NCBI GenBank assembly: GCA_948470475.1
Contig: OX419346.1
Span: forward strand, 891,151-955,150
Direction: 5' to 3'
DNA length: 64,000 nucleotides
Source: Galaxea fascicularis
Taxonomy: Eukaryota; Cnidaria; Anthozoa; Scleractinia; Euphylliidae
The notes beneath the pieces are model-generated. The model searched no databases, was not told where the DNA came from, and worked only from the letters and a program-made list of their open reading frames with translations. Below are positions 35,701 through 47,600 of the stretch, one piece after another. How positions within the stretch are numbered: position 1 is the first letter of the stretch; every line of letters starts with the position of its first letter. The position numbers and the translations under genes were made by a program.

Positions 35701-38305
35701 GTCAAAACCTTCATGTTATGATTTGCTAAATATTAAATGTTTTGTTTTTATTTCTAGGGGTGAGAGCGACAAGAGTGAGAATGCTGCGCAAGGAGATAGC
35801 GCTGGTTAAAAGAAAACTAAACCAGGAGAAGAGACAACTTTCAGAGTCCAGTGGTAAGTCTGTGCATTTGGTAACTGTCACAAATTATAGATCATACTTA
35901 ATTTACCAAATTTCATTTCAAGTGGAATCGTCTATATGAAATTTGTTGTTTTCTTGGTAAACGTGGCAAGTAAAACACTCAATTGGTGCACGATTGTAAT
36001 AAGAGTTAGAATGGCAATCAGTTTCAGTGTAATAGGGATGTGTATTCAGGGAGACCTGTACTCTCTCTCTGAAAAGAAAGCAAAATAGCTGTTGCAGATC
36101 TTATAATAATTTGTTTTTTTTTCGGTGTAGTGGGAGGCATGGATTTATCTCACCTGAGTGAACCTTGCTTATCACCACATGAAGGAGAACAGCCACTTAA
36201 GAAATTCAGACCCATTGATGAGAGCGAGACTCTAAACGGTTCAAACCCAGGCAAACCTCTGGACACCGAAGATCATCGGTTGTCAGGAGACAGTCTACTG
36301 AACAGCAGAGCCACTGCAAATCCAAGCCCAGGTACCAGCCGACGGAGCGGGATCCTCTTCAACAAGGGCAGGCACAGGGCTAGGCGTAACCTGTCAGCAG
36401 GGGCGGACAAATTCCCTTTTGACATCATGATCACACCGAATCACGCACTGAAAACCTCCGACTCCGATAGGACGTTTGTGAACGATCACGTGAGCACGGA
36501 GGGTCATGTGACTGAAAACATTCGCACAGACGAGGCGGCAGATGATCCTGATGATGTCGTGTTTGAGGAAAGACACCACCCCGCTCCTAAAGAGGAGAAA
36601 AGACCACAAAAACGAGCTCGAAATGAGAGTATTGGCAGTAATGATACGTGTTATGTACCGAAAAAGACCTACAAGACAGAGCTGGGGAAGTTGATTGAAG
36701 ATGCCACGTTACCCATGTTCGACACGCCGTCTGATCGAATGAATAATCACTTTGCGTTCACGAATGGGTTACGCCAGCGTTCATATCGTTCGTACACGAG
36801 TGGCTCCGAGTCGGATATCAGCGACATTAGAATGAATGGCACTCGCGCGTCTCGGGAGCTGTGTCGGAAGTTGTCGACGCTGTCCGAAGACGAGCTTAGC
36901 ACAACAGACACTGAGAACAGTTCGGCTGAGAATCGGGCTCTTAACGGTCCAGTTGACGGGAGGCGGAAAAAGAAAGCGGCGCCCAGACCTAGAAAGACTA
37001 CATCTGACTCAGAGATCGCGGACCTGCCTCCTATGCAACCCTTAGATTTGGTGTGGGCTAAGTGTAGAGGATACCCGTCTTACCCAGCTTTGGTACGTAA
37101 TCTTAATTGTGGAGTGGGAGAGAGGGCATTTTTACCAAACCATTCTTGTCGTTATTTGCAGGTGGTTGTAAGGGCAGCTAATTTGTTTCGCTTTGTTTCG
37201 TTTCGTTGTGGCTTCAAGCACTTAGTATCAACTTTCAAAATTCAAGCCAGTTGATGCAACTAAGCAGGGTGTCCTGATATCTGTGGAAAGTGAAAATATT
37301 AGAGACGTGGATAATTGATAAATTCCTTCAATAGTTTTCAACACGGCACTTGTGTTTGGCACTCTATTTGAACTTCTTGACATTAAATTTCCCTATTGCA
37401 AGGAGAGAACTCGAAAGTGATATCCCATAACTGAAATACCCGTAAAGATGGTTTCGTTTGTTCATTTTCAGATTATCAATCCTCGGACTAAGAAAGGTTT
37501 CTTGCACCGTGGTGTGCCTATTCCAGTCCCACCTGAGGATGTGCTGAAGGAGAGAGCCATCACTGACGAACATCTATACCTCGTTCTGTTTTTTGACACT
37601 AGACGGACTTGGTAAGCATCATTGAGCTTGGAATTATTTTGCGTTGTAATCATGTCTCACTTATCTAAAAGTTAAATAGCTGAAATCCCTGGCTACAGAA
37701 CCGGATTCTCGTTACTCAGCATTGTTGTCTTTTGTGTCCTCTTCAACCCTCCCTCTGGGAAAACGGGATTTTTGCACGGTTTCCGGTTCTCTTCAAGGCT
37801 TTTTATGACCCGCGCAAAAAAGCTGCCACGCTCCTGTTTCGCGCTCGCGAGAATAAAAGCTGGTACTACAACCTGGCAAACAAAATTGTGTTAAAACCCG
37901 CCAGCAAGGCCACCCATACTTTACACTTCACCATTTTAACAGTTAACGATACCTTTTTTGTTTTCGTTTAGGCAATGGTTGCCGCGCCACAAACTGGAGC
38001 CTTTGGGACAACACACAGAGCGAGACGAGAACAAGCTACAAGAAGGACGAAAGACGTCCATGAGGAAGTCTGTGATGCAAGCATACGAGCGAGCCATCAT
38101 GCACAGAAACCAGGTGGAGCGAGGCGGCTCTCGGGACTCCGACGACGACGATGACGACGAGTACGACGAGTATGAAGATGACGACGATTCCCGAATGAAT
38201 GAGAACGGAAACGATGAAGCCGAAGATGAGGAGGAGAGCGAGAATGAAGATGAAGATGACGATAACAATGAGCACGAGCCATTAGAGGAAAATGGATTTG
38301 TATAG
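29724..38305 (+). CDS. BRPF1: Bromodomain and PHD finger-containing protein (peregrin, BRPF1-type)
   Basis: BRPF proteins are nuclear scaffolds that join MYST acetyltransferases (MOZ/MORF, HBO1) to ING and EAF6 subunits and to histone H3. Exons: 29724-31264, 32579-32738, 33236-33370, 33714-33842, 34881-35187, 35569-35670, 35758-35853, 36131-37092, 37472-37611, 37972-38305 (3906 nt, 1301 aa). In order: a C2H2 finger ([15 protein letters not shown]), the BRPF N-terminal region ([18 protein letters not shown]), a PHD-zinc knuckle-PHD unit from about residue 268 ([13 protein letters not shown]) to about 435, a basic linker, a bromodomain at about 628-735 with the acetyl-lysine Asn (CLRYNAPD, residue ~702), and a PWWP domain at about 1126-1210 ([17 protein letters not shown]). 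The start at 29724 is preferred over an in-frame Met at 29613 because family similarity begins at [11 protein letters not shown]. The last ~58 residues form an acidic tail. A BRPF3-type ancestor is equally possible; vertebrates have three paralogues. Confidence 0.95.
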
Positions 38306-39149
38306 AGCTAATTTTAAGCTTCGTTTGATTTCTTTTTTCTAGGTTTTCTTGGTCTTTTTCGATTTTATTCAACTAACATCGGACGAAACACCAAGATTCA
38401 TAATAGCGCCCACCCCTGTATAGTATGAAATTTTGGCAAGTGTAAATGAATGCTGCTGCTGCAATTGTATCTGAAAATCCCCCTTCAGAATTCGTGTTCT
38501 AGTGTTAAACTTGTCTCTTGACAACAAACCCGTTAAATTGATGTGTCGAAGGTATTTTTTATGGCAACAATTGAGCGTTGTGAAATACGCAAACGTTTCT
38601 TCCGCAACATCCGTACCCATAGGGTACAACGTAATGGTCTTTTGTAATCCCCCCCCCTCCGAACCAGGCCAGGTTTTCATACTTTTTAATAAAGCAATGA
38701 AGCGTTTCTTGAACTTTCCGTTATTGTCACCCCGTCCGTTTTACTCGACTGTCCGATGTAAAGTTGTGAGGTTGAAAAAGTCGCTTAACGGTTTTGATAT
38801 TAAATGTGTTTGCGGCAGATGTCAGGTAGCTAGCAACTTCTAGAAAAGAGTGTTTTAAAATTACTCCACACTGAATACGGAACTGTACAATTGTATTTAT
38901 ACTCAGAAGAAAATTCCACATGTAAATCTCAATTCTGTACTATATTTTCCTGAAGGATATCCCTTTTTTAAGAAATCCGTGATAAATACCGTGAACTTTA
39001 TGTGGTCTGTTCATTCGCTTTTGAATATCATGTAAATCGTGCATCCCAGGGTTAATAAACTCGACAATTATGAAACTGTTACGACGCCGGCTCCTCATGT
39101 CCTGGCCAAATGGAATAACGCGTAGGACAAAGCCCACACTTAAACATTC
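38306..39149 (+). other. BRPF1 3' UTR and flank
   Basis: AATAAA at 38688-38693 is a good poly(A) signal 383 bases after the stop. Beyond it I see only unassigned sequence with a C-run near 38650. Confidence 0.5.
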
Positions 39150-39889
39150 TTAAGGAGGCTCTAAAGGATTTATCGTTGATGTAGTGTTTGCGAAACGATG
39201 AAAGATTACAAAGAAGGATATTTAATGGTGTAGGCAAACTATATGTCTCAATGGAACTTTATTGTTGGGCTATATTTTAAGGGTGCTTATGACGTCATTA
39301 GTTACTATGGCTACGAACCAGGTCCACAAAACGGTCCAATAAATCCAGTATTTTTAAATTATCTGAAAAACTAATTCAGTGACCTACCGTTTTTATTTCT
39401 TTGTTGGGAAGCTCCCTAAGTTCTGTAACTTTTCAGGCAGTATGAAAAATTTTATGTAGTAGAATTTAAGATACTGATTTTGATTCATTCGGCTGACCCG
39501 TGCATCTTAGTTATGGCGTGTGCAGATTGCGTGCGTGCGTGCAGCTAAAAACCCTTTCCAGCCTCCTTAAATTCTACCAGATATTTTTTTTCATACTGCC
39601 TGAACAGTTAAAGAATTTAGGGAGCTTTCCAACAAAGAAATAAAAACGATAGGTCACCGAATTAGTTCTTCAGATAATTTACAAAAACTGACATTTTGAG
39701 GACCTTTTTGTAGACCTGTGGCGTTGCCATGGTCACTGATATGACGTCACAAGCACCCTTAAAATATAGCCCAACAATAGAGTTCAAGGAGACATATAGT
39801 TTGCCTACACCATTACATATTTTTCTTTGCAATCTTTCATCGTTTCGCAAAACACTACATCAACGAAAAACCCTTTCGAGCCTCCTTAA
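39150..39889. mobile_element. Long foldback element with TTAA ends (P1)
   Basis: The 740-bp element is bounded by TTAA at both ends, with arms opening TTAAGGAGGCTC and closing GAGCCTCCTTAA. The arms stay similar for over 300 bases: CGTTGATGTAGTGTTT, GGTGTAGGCAAACTATATG and GGGCTATATTTTAAGGGTGC are all found inverted on the far side. The central spacer includes GCGTGCGTGCGTGC. No ORF is convincing. TTAA flanks point to piggyBac-type mobilisation. Confidence 0.8.
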
Positions 39890-40725
39890 AGTGCCTCTGA
39901 CCCTAAATTATTTTTTCGCCAAAATGAATCTTTGCACCTGTTCGAAACGCATAGCGACCTTTTTTCCTATTTTTAATAACTCCCGCCTTTTTACAGGCTT
40001 CAAAACTTACGAAAAACCAAGGATCGTTTGTTTCGCGACCGAGTCAGAAGGGGAATGGGCTGTTCCTGATTTGACGTCAAAATCTACTTTGCATGCATGT
40101 TTACAAGAGTTACAGTCAAACTAAGTGAAGCGTACCCCTCAAGATTGCATTAATGAATTGATTATTTGAAACTTAAATCCGCTGGTCGTTGCAAGAATGC
40201 AATAATGAATTGATTATTCGAATATTGAACTCGCTCGCTCGATCCAAGGATATGGCTAATGGGGTTCCGTTTTCGAAAAATCAACTCACTGTTGCTACTA
40301 GTAGGTTTCAAACCTACTAGTCTTTTCTAGAATGTAATAGTGAATAGATTTTTCGAAAACAGAACCCGTAAGCCGTATTCTTGGATCGAACGAGCGAGTT
40401 AAATATTCGAATAATCAAATTCATTTTTGCATTCTTGAAACGACTAGCGGGTTCAAGTTTCAAATAATCAGTTCAATAATGCAATCTTGAGGGGTACGCT
40501 TCACTTAGTTTGACTGTAATGCGATGCAAATCAGTTTGTGACGTGAAATCAGGAATAGACCCATGCCCCTTCTGACTCGGTCGTGAAACAAACGATGCTC
40601 AGTTTAGAAGCCTATAAAAAGTCAAGATTTGTTGAAAAAAGGAAAAAAATGCCACAATGCGTTTCGAACAAGTGCAAAGATTTATTTTAGCGAAAAAAAA
40701 ATATTTGGGGTTATAGGCACTTTAA
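39886..40725. mobile_element. Long foldback element with TTAA ends (P2), sharing a TTAA with P1
   Basis: It starts TTAAAGTGCCTCTGACC and ends GGTTATAGGCACTTTAA, with TTAA at 39886-39889 and 40722-40725. Arms over 350 bases long pair almost throughout: TGTTTCGCGACCGAGTCAGAAGGGG and GAAGCGTACCCCTCAAG recur inverted, and the centre near 40310 is itself a palindrome (CTACTAGTAGG...CCTACTAG). Its left TTAA is the right TTAA of P1. Confidence 0.8.
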
Positions 40726-40767
40726 ATACGTGCGCAAGTATCTTTTGACAACCTAGCCTGCTTAAAC

Positions 40768-40948
40768 GTAGCCTGCAAACAGGCTCTCCGTCTGGGTTAT
40801 TCCGAGATTTGCTTTCTAATGGCGCGCGGTCAAAAGCTAGGGGATTGGGGCCGCCCCAATCCCCGATCTTTGACCGCGTGCCATTTAAAGAGCAAGTCGA
40901 CACGACCATCTCTCGGAATACCCAAATGGAGAGCCTGTTTGCAGGCTA
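40768..40948. mobile_element. Palindromic MITE with 8-bp target duplication (P3)
   Basis: Inverted ends TAGCCTGCAAACAGGCTCTC and its reverse complement flank a near-perfect palindrome centred on GGGGCCGCCCC near 40853. GCTTAAAC at 40760-40767 is repeated exactly at 40949-40956. An 8-bp duplication is typical of hAT elements. No ORF is present. Confidence 0.8.
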
Positions 40949-41260
40949 GCTTAAACAGCCTTCCCACTCGCCTGATTCTCAGACGGTCCAGGGGCCCTCT
41001 TCTCGATTATCCCGTAAACTTTCCGGACCCGAAAAGCCATTTGAAACATTCTACAAAGCTGGCCCTAACTATGATGTCGAGATACGGAAGGGTAAATCTC
41101 TTGCTAAATTTCATGCCGCGAAACGTCTTCGTTTTAAGATAAGAAAAAAAAAACAAAGTAAGCCAGAAACCTTCCGGGGGTTTCAAGACACGTACGTCGA
41201 AGAATAGGACATTAGCTGAATATGTGGCGCAGGTGAGAGCACAAGACCTCTTAATAAACA

Positions 41261-43460
41261 ACAGACAGTGAACAGAAATTGGTCAATGAACAAAATCTAG
41301 CAAAATTGAGTTCCTCTAGCAAAAGCAGTAGAATGGCAGTTTCAAGCTCATAAAGCAATTCCTATTGTTTTGATATTCATACCGTAATTTCTCATTTTAT
41401 AGGAAGATTTCCTAACGTTTTTATGCCTCGATTTAAAGAATGCGAAAAGGTGAATATCTGCTGCAACTGACAGCGCAACAGCTCTCATAATAACAGAGAA
41501 ACTAGCCAATGAATTATTCAAATAATAGAAATTGGTCAAAGAGCAAAGACAAGAAAAATTCAGGACCTTTGGCTAAGGATGTGCAAGGCCAGTTTCAAGC
41601 TCATCGACCAATTTGTAAAACCGTGAACACCAGAAATATCTATGGAATGTTATTGTGTACAAGCCAATCCAGCGTGAAAAAGCTAAACCGCAAACAGTTA
41701 TTAGTTTGTGGTTTCATGTTGCATCTCAATTGGTCGCGAAACAATAAATATTACAGAAATTTTTTCAAGTGTTCACGGTTTTACGGGAAAGATTGTTCGA
41801 CTTTTCTTGCTCAGTTTAAAGAATGCGGCAAAGTGAATATGTGATGCAACTGTCAACCCAACAGCCCTTATAACAACGGAAGAAAATCGCTACTAAATAT
41901 TCAAACAATGGAAATTAGTCAACGAGCAAAATTGGGCAAAATTCAAATACCTAAACAAAGAATGTGCAGGGCCAGTTTAACTCAAGCATGTTAAGGCAGG
42001 CTCAAGCCTCATTTGCATAAAATCTGAAAAACAGTAATTACTCTGTCAGAATTTGGTTTAATCGTTGCAGAATTGGCAGGCTAACCAATGTCGACGACCT
42101 TAATATTCTAAGACCAATAAAATCTGATAAAATGGGTCACGTGACTATAATTAATTGTTTTATTTTTTGAAAAAACAACTGAAAATGGGCCGCCGAGATG
42201 ACATACAATCACTGTCAAATTTAGTATTTTTGCAATTGTGCTAATGGCCCCTGCAAGAATCTGTCCTGAATGGCCGACTAAACTATTAACCTGAGAAGTT
42301 ATTACGTAAAAAAGGTCACTTGACCTTCTATTTTTCCATATATAGCCTTATATAATTGAGGAGTTCATCCATTCAGGACAGAAATAGTTGCCTTAGAAAG
42401 TGGTTAAAAATTTCGTATGGTTAGTTTTTCGTGATACCTCCCTATCCTTGGCCCATTTTAGAATTCATCTTAAGCAGGCTTGTGACGTTACAAGTCACGT
42501 GAACACCATAAAGACACCTTAAGAAATTTAAGGATACCAAATCTTGTTTAGGGTAAGTTTCTGGCTCCCCCTGGGATAAAAACAACGTTGCTTTAGATCA
42601 GAAACGTTTTTTTTCTTTCTGGTGGTCTGTACTGGATATGAGCCATGCCTTAACATGCTTGAGAAAGCTCATTAAACAGTTTCTATTGGTTTAATACTCA
42701 TTGCGTAATTTCTCATTTAAAAGGATAATTTTTCTTCGATTTTTCTTGCTCAGGTTAAACAATGGGACACTTAAAAATGTGTGATGCAAGTGACAGCACA
42801 AGAGCTCTTGCAAAAACGGAGAAAACGCCTATGAATATTCAAACAATAGAAATTGGTCAATGACCAAAATGGGGCAAAATTTAGGTACTTTGGCAAAGGG
42901 TGTGCAGAACTACTTTTAAGCTCATTATAACAATTTCTTTTGTTTTCATATTCATTGCATAATTTCCATTTAAAAAGAGGATTTCCTTCGATTTTCTTGC
43001 GCAAATTAAAAAATGAGCCAATTTGAATATGTGATGCAAGCGACAGCGCAAGGGCTCAAATAATAACGGAGAAAATCGCCTATGAATATTCAAACAATAG
43101 AAATTGGTCAATGAGCAAAATGGAGCAAAATTCAAGTACTTTGGTAAAGGGGCTGGAAGTCAAGTTTTAAGCTCATTGAGCAATTTCTATTGTTTCAATA
43201 TTCATATCGTAATTTCTCTTTGAAAATGACGATTTTCTTTGAGTTTTCTTGCTCGCTATAAAAAAGGGGATGAAATGAACATGTGGTCCAAGTTACAACG
43301 CTAGAGCTCTTATATTAACGGAGAACGTCGCCTATGAATATTCAAACAATAGAAATTGGTCAATGAGCAAAATCGAGCAAAAGTCAGGTCCTTTGCAAAG
43401 GTTGTACTAGGCCAGTTTCAAGCTCATTAACGAGTTTTTATTGGTAACTGGTTATGTCCT
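41261..43460. repeat. Array of ~252-bp units, interrupted by a foldback insertion
   Basis: The block AAATTGGTCAATGAGCAAAA and relatives recurs near 41271, 41530, 41911, 42850, 43100 and 43352; the last three are 251-252 bases apart. Each unit continues with a (G/C)CAGTTTCAAGCTCATT-like stretch, a segment reading GTAATTTCTC and a GCAACTGACAGCGCAA-like stretch. At least six diverged units are visible. No coding capacity is evident. Confidence 0.75.
41987..42652. mobile_element. Foldback element inserted in the 252-bp array
   Basis: The ends CATGTTAAGGCAGGCTC and GAGCCATGCCTTAACATG are inverted copies. The array motif CAGTTT...CTCAA resumes on the other side as TTGAGAAAGCTCATT, so the element splits one unit. 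An inner inverted pair (CTGTCCTGAATGG and CCATTCAGGACAG) lies at about 42260-42385. Confidence 0.6.
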
Positions 43461-43900
43461 ATTCCATTTTGAAGAAGGGTTTCTTGGATTTTTGTAGCTT
43501 AGAGAAAAGAATGGAAGTTGGTGAATTTTTTGATGAAGGTGACAACGCTTGAACTCTAATTTGAAAGGGAGAAAATCTATCAATATTTAAAGACGTGCAG
43601 GAATATCGCAATGATAAGGAATCCCTATTTGTTTACAGGAAGACACTCAGTCGCCTCCATTGGTCCTATTCCCACCTTAACCGTTGTTAGACATATTTTG
43701 ACAAGCGAGGCCGGCAGAGGTCCCTTCGCAGATATTTGACAGGAGGAAAGATTTTCTTCTGTGTTGTTGGATTTTTGGATTCCTTTTTCTTTTTAGTCTC
43801 GATACCAGGTTGATTGCTCCACGATCCAGACAGAGATTGCTAGTGGGCTATGGAATACCCATCCCTGATCAGATTTTTAAGTTTACTTTGAAGGGCAGGA

Positions 43901-44199
43901 TAAAGCCGGGTTTGCACAAGCGCAATAATAACAGCTCTTATTCCATCGTGAAAACGACCTCGACGCAAGTATAAACACAACCGCAACAACAACAACACCT
44001 TTATTTCGCCTCGTACTTAATTACATACATAAACGTAAGGACAAGCACAAGGAACAACTTTTTCCTTTCCTTTTGCTTGCATTTGTCCTTGCATCCGTTG
44101 TCAAAACCAGGCTTAACAAATAAATGGATTCTTATGCTTATGTTGCTTCTTTTTTCACTTGCGCTTGTGCTTGCGTCTCTGGTGAAAACCAGGCTCAAG
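43901..44199. mobile_element. Diverged copy of the TTAA MITE (copy 3)
   Basis: The ends TAAAGCCGGGTTTGCAC and GGTGAAAACCAGGCTCAA match the termini of the elements at 10891 and 11351. The interior has the same CGCAAG/ATAAAC hexamer texture but is more decayed, with an ACA-repeat insertion. Confidence 0.65.
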
Positions 44200-44660
44200 C
44201 CTAAACATTTACAGTTCTATTTTTGTTCAATTTGCGCAAAATAAGAAACCAAAACACGAAACGAAATAACTGATATACTACACAAAAGTCTACTTTATAT
44301 ATCATTTAATACTCTATTCCTTTCTTTGAACAAGTTATTTACATATGCACATTTTTAGCCGTTTTGACTTTTTATGAAAGTTGGGTCGAGCTTCCTTAGA
44401 TGTTGTCCTTCAGTAGCATTTTATACACTTGAACCACACATCACTGGGTCGAACTGCTTAAAACTTTACGCCAGGCGTCACTGCAAACGTGAGTGTGTAT
44501 TTTGGCGTTGAGAATTACGCCAAACCGAGTGCTGCTGCTGGTGTTTATAAAGCGAAATCTGGGCATTTCTTCTCCACTTCTTCAGGTCAAACGCGTACTT
44601 CCTCACAAAATCGCCTCCTCCTCCACGCAAATACCCACACGCACAACACTGTGGTAAGGT

Positions 44661-47600
44661 TTATATTTTTGATTGTGATGCTCCAGGCAAGTCTATGTCA
44701 ACAGAACCGTCACCAGTACCCAGTCCACTGACGGCCAGAAGATCGGCTCCACTTGTGACGTCAGGAGGAAGACCCCCCACTGCGGCAATATGGTCAAAGT
44801 CAAAGTCCAGTGTTGAATCCACATCAAAAGAACCTAGAAGATAGAAACAAGAGCAGTTTACACAATGGAGAAGTTTCTTTTTTGTGTATGAGTCTGACTT
44901 GAAATGACCTATCCTAGTTACCTGCTGCGCCCGCAATGCTAGAGTCAGAGGCAGCAGCACTGGCGTCGATGGCCGCGTCAATGTCGAAGCCTGGGTCAGA
45001 CACGTCTATTCCAGCTACTCCAGGTACTAAAAAAAGATCACAAGAACAACGATAACTCCTTATTAACTTAGAGTGAGGTCTTCACGGGAATATCTCATCT
45101 GAGGCTTTGCCGTATTTGCTGAGCGATAGTGAAGTCAATACAGCGAGGCCTCAGGTTTAAGATTTTCCCGTAAAGACGAGACGTTCGAGGTTAATACGTT
45201 TTTTATTAAACAGCTAAAAGTTCATTCAAGCGGAAGTGACGACTTAACATCCAGGAATGCGCACGCTTATCTGTTCATTTATCGTTTCAAACCGTTCAAC
45301 TCACGTAAACTAACGCTTATTTCGTGACAATTGATTACAGTAGTAACACTCTTCAGATAAAAAGCACTAAAGCCATTAAACTACCTTTTGTTTTGATTGG
45401 CTAAGTGCTGGGGAATAACAGGAGGATAATGTCCTAGCACCTAGCCAATCAGAGCGTGCGTTTTATCGGCTACAAGTACAAGCCATATAACAAGGATGTT
45501 TGCTACAACTTTCACGCAAATATAGCTAGGTGTGAAAATTAACTTCCATCTGAACTCTTTCGTTATTGTTACTGCAAACGTTTGTTGCTTATAACTTGAA
45601 ATTACCACCACCACAGTCTCTAAAAGACTCAATTCTGAATTTTTTCATCAGTTATGTATTCGTAATTTCGTGAGTCGTTGAAGAAATTTCACCATGGCAA
45701 AATATCAATCAATCAATCAATCAATCAATCAGGTGACGGAAGTGAAAAGTGATAGAGCTTGCTCGCACCAGTTAAAAAATCGCGTGGTGTGAAGCCAGAC
45801 TGTCCATCAAGGAGGAAAATCACGGGACCAACTTGGAATTCATTGCAACAGAAGACAAAGGTTGAGAAACACAATCAATCATTTCAAAACCCCAACCAAG
45901 TCTGATTTGGGGTGTAAACATACCTAATCCCGCATCAAAATCTAGAGTTGCACCCCCAGGTACAATTCCAGGGGGGAGGTGTGATGCACCAGATAGGTTT
46001 TGAAGAATTCCCTCCAAATCGGTACCGTCTGGACCTGCGACTCCAATATCGAACAGATCAGCCGTGGCGTGTAATCCCTCGATACCCGCGGGTACAATCC
46101 CTAACCCGCTAGCAGCTGCGATGGAATCAGAAGTCCCCATGGCAGCGGCATTCCCAGACGATACGGCTACTGAACCGTCCAGTCCAGCTGCTGCATCCGG
46201 GAATGTTGTTCCCACGACGACGTTACTTCCAGACATGGCGGGAAGATCAAAGGAAAAGTTGTCTGTGTCCATGCTGTCCGAGATACCGGGATCAGTGCCT
46301 CTTGGCATGGAACCAAGCCCTTGCCCACCCGCCAATTTCCCGTCGCTCCTCGGGAGTTCATCCGGGACTTGAAATTTCTCGATAACGTACTCGTCGTCTC
46401 GTTTTCGTTTCAGCGTTATTTTAAGGTTTGGAGTCGATTGTTTCGATTGCTTTGGAGTCTCAGGCTTTTTCTCCTGTTTACCAGCCGAAGTTGTTGTTTC
46501 AGAACTAGACGCGCCCGCAGTCACGTCAGCGGATGAGAAGGAGAACGTAGGAGAAATCGAAGAAAACGGAAACGCGCTGAAGGTCGGTGAAGGCGTCTCT
46601 AAAGTGAATGCAGTGAACGACGGCGACGTGCCGTGAAATACTGGAGTATTTGGGTTGGACGGAGTCCCTACCGACGCGCCAAACAGAGTTGCACTGGGAG
46701 GGAGTGATAGGCTGGCAAGCTTGCCAGTCGGTTGACCAATGACGAGTGGAATCTGAAGTTCTTCGCTTGCTTTAACTGGAAGTTCGTCCAACTTTACACT
46801 TTGAGCTTTCCTTATGATACAGCGCATTGCAGCAGGGATTGATAGACACCTGTAAAGAAAACGAGAAGATAAGATAATCATAGGTGCTGTCTTGAAACGG
46901 ATGAACGGCATAAAAAGACTCACCTTTCAATAACTTTGGAGATGTAATCATTTGAACAGAACAACGGCTTCCCAGGGACTGTGTTGAGGGTCGCTTTGAC
47001 AGTGTGATCTGGTGTCACGTGAAAATCAACTGAAATCAAAAGATGGAAGAAGACATATGAGCAACCGAAGGTTCTGAAACCAAAAAGAAATAGCCATTCA
47101 ACACGAAGCGAGCAAAAAATCTGACAAGTACCAGCGCGCAAAAACACACAAAAAAATGTGACAAGCGCGGGAACACGTACATCTTCTGAAAAGCGCGGGG
47201 AAACAGACAAGTTGTGCCAAGCCCTGGAAAACAGACCACCGTGATACACACAAGCGCGGAAACACAGACAAGTTGTAAAAAGCGCGGGAAAACAGACAAG
47301 TTGTGCCAAGCCCTGGAAAACAGACCACGGGGATACATACAAGCGCGGAAACACAGGCAAGTTGTAAAAGGCGCGGGAAAACAGACGTTTGCCAAGCTCT
47401 GAAAACAGACCACGGGGATACATACAAGCGCGGGAACACAGGCAAGTTGTAAAAGGCGCGGGAAAACAGACGTTTGCCAAGCTCTGAAAAACAGACCACG
47501 GGGATACATACAAGCGCGGGAACACAGGCAAGTTGTAAAAGGCGCGGGAAAACAGACGTTTGCCAAGCTCTGAAAAACAGACCACGGGGATACATACAAG

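Noticed and set aside
37936..38372. Antisense Ser/Ile/Arg-rich open frames over the BRPF1 last exon
   Set aside because: They are shadows of the GAC/GAG-rich acidic codons on the plus strand.
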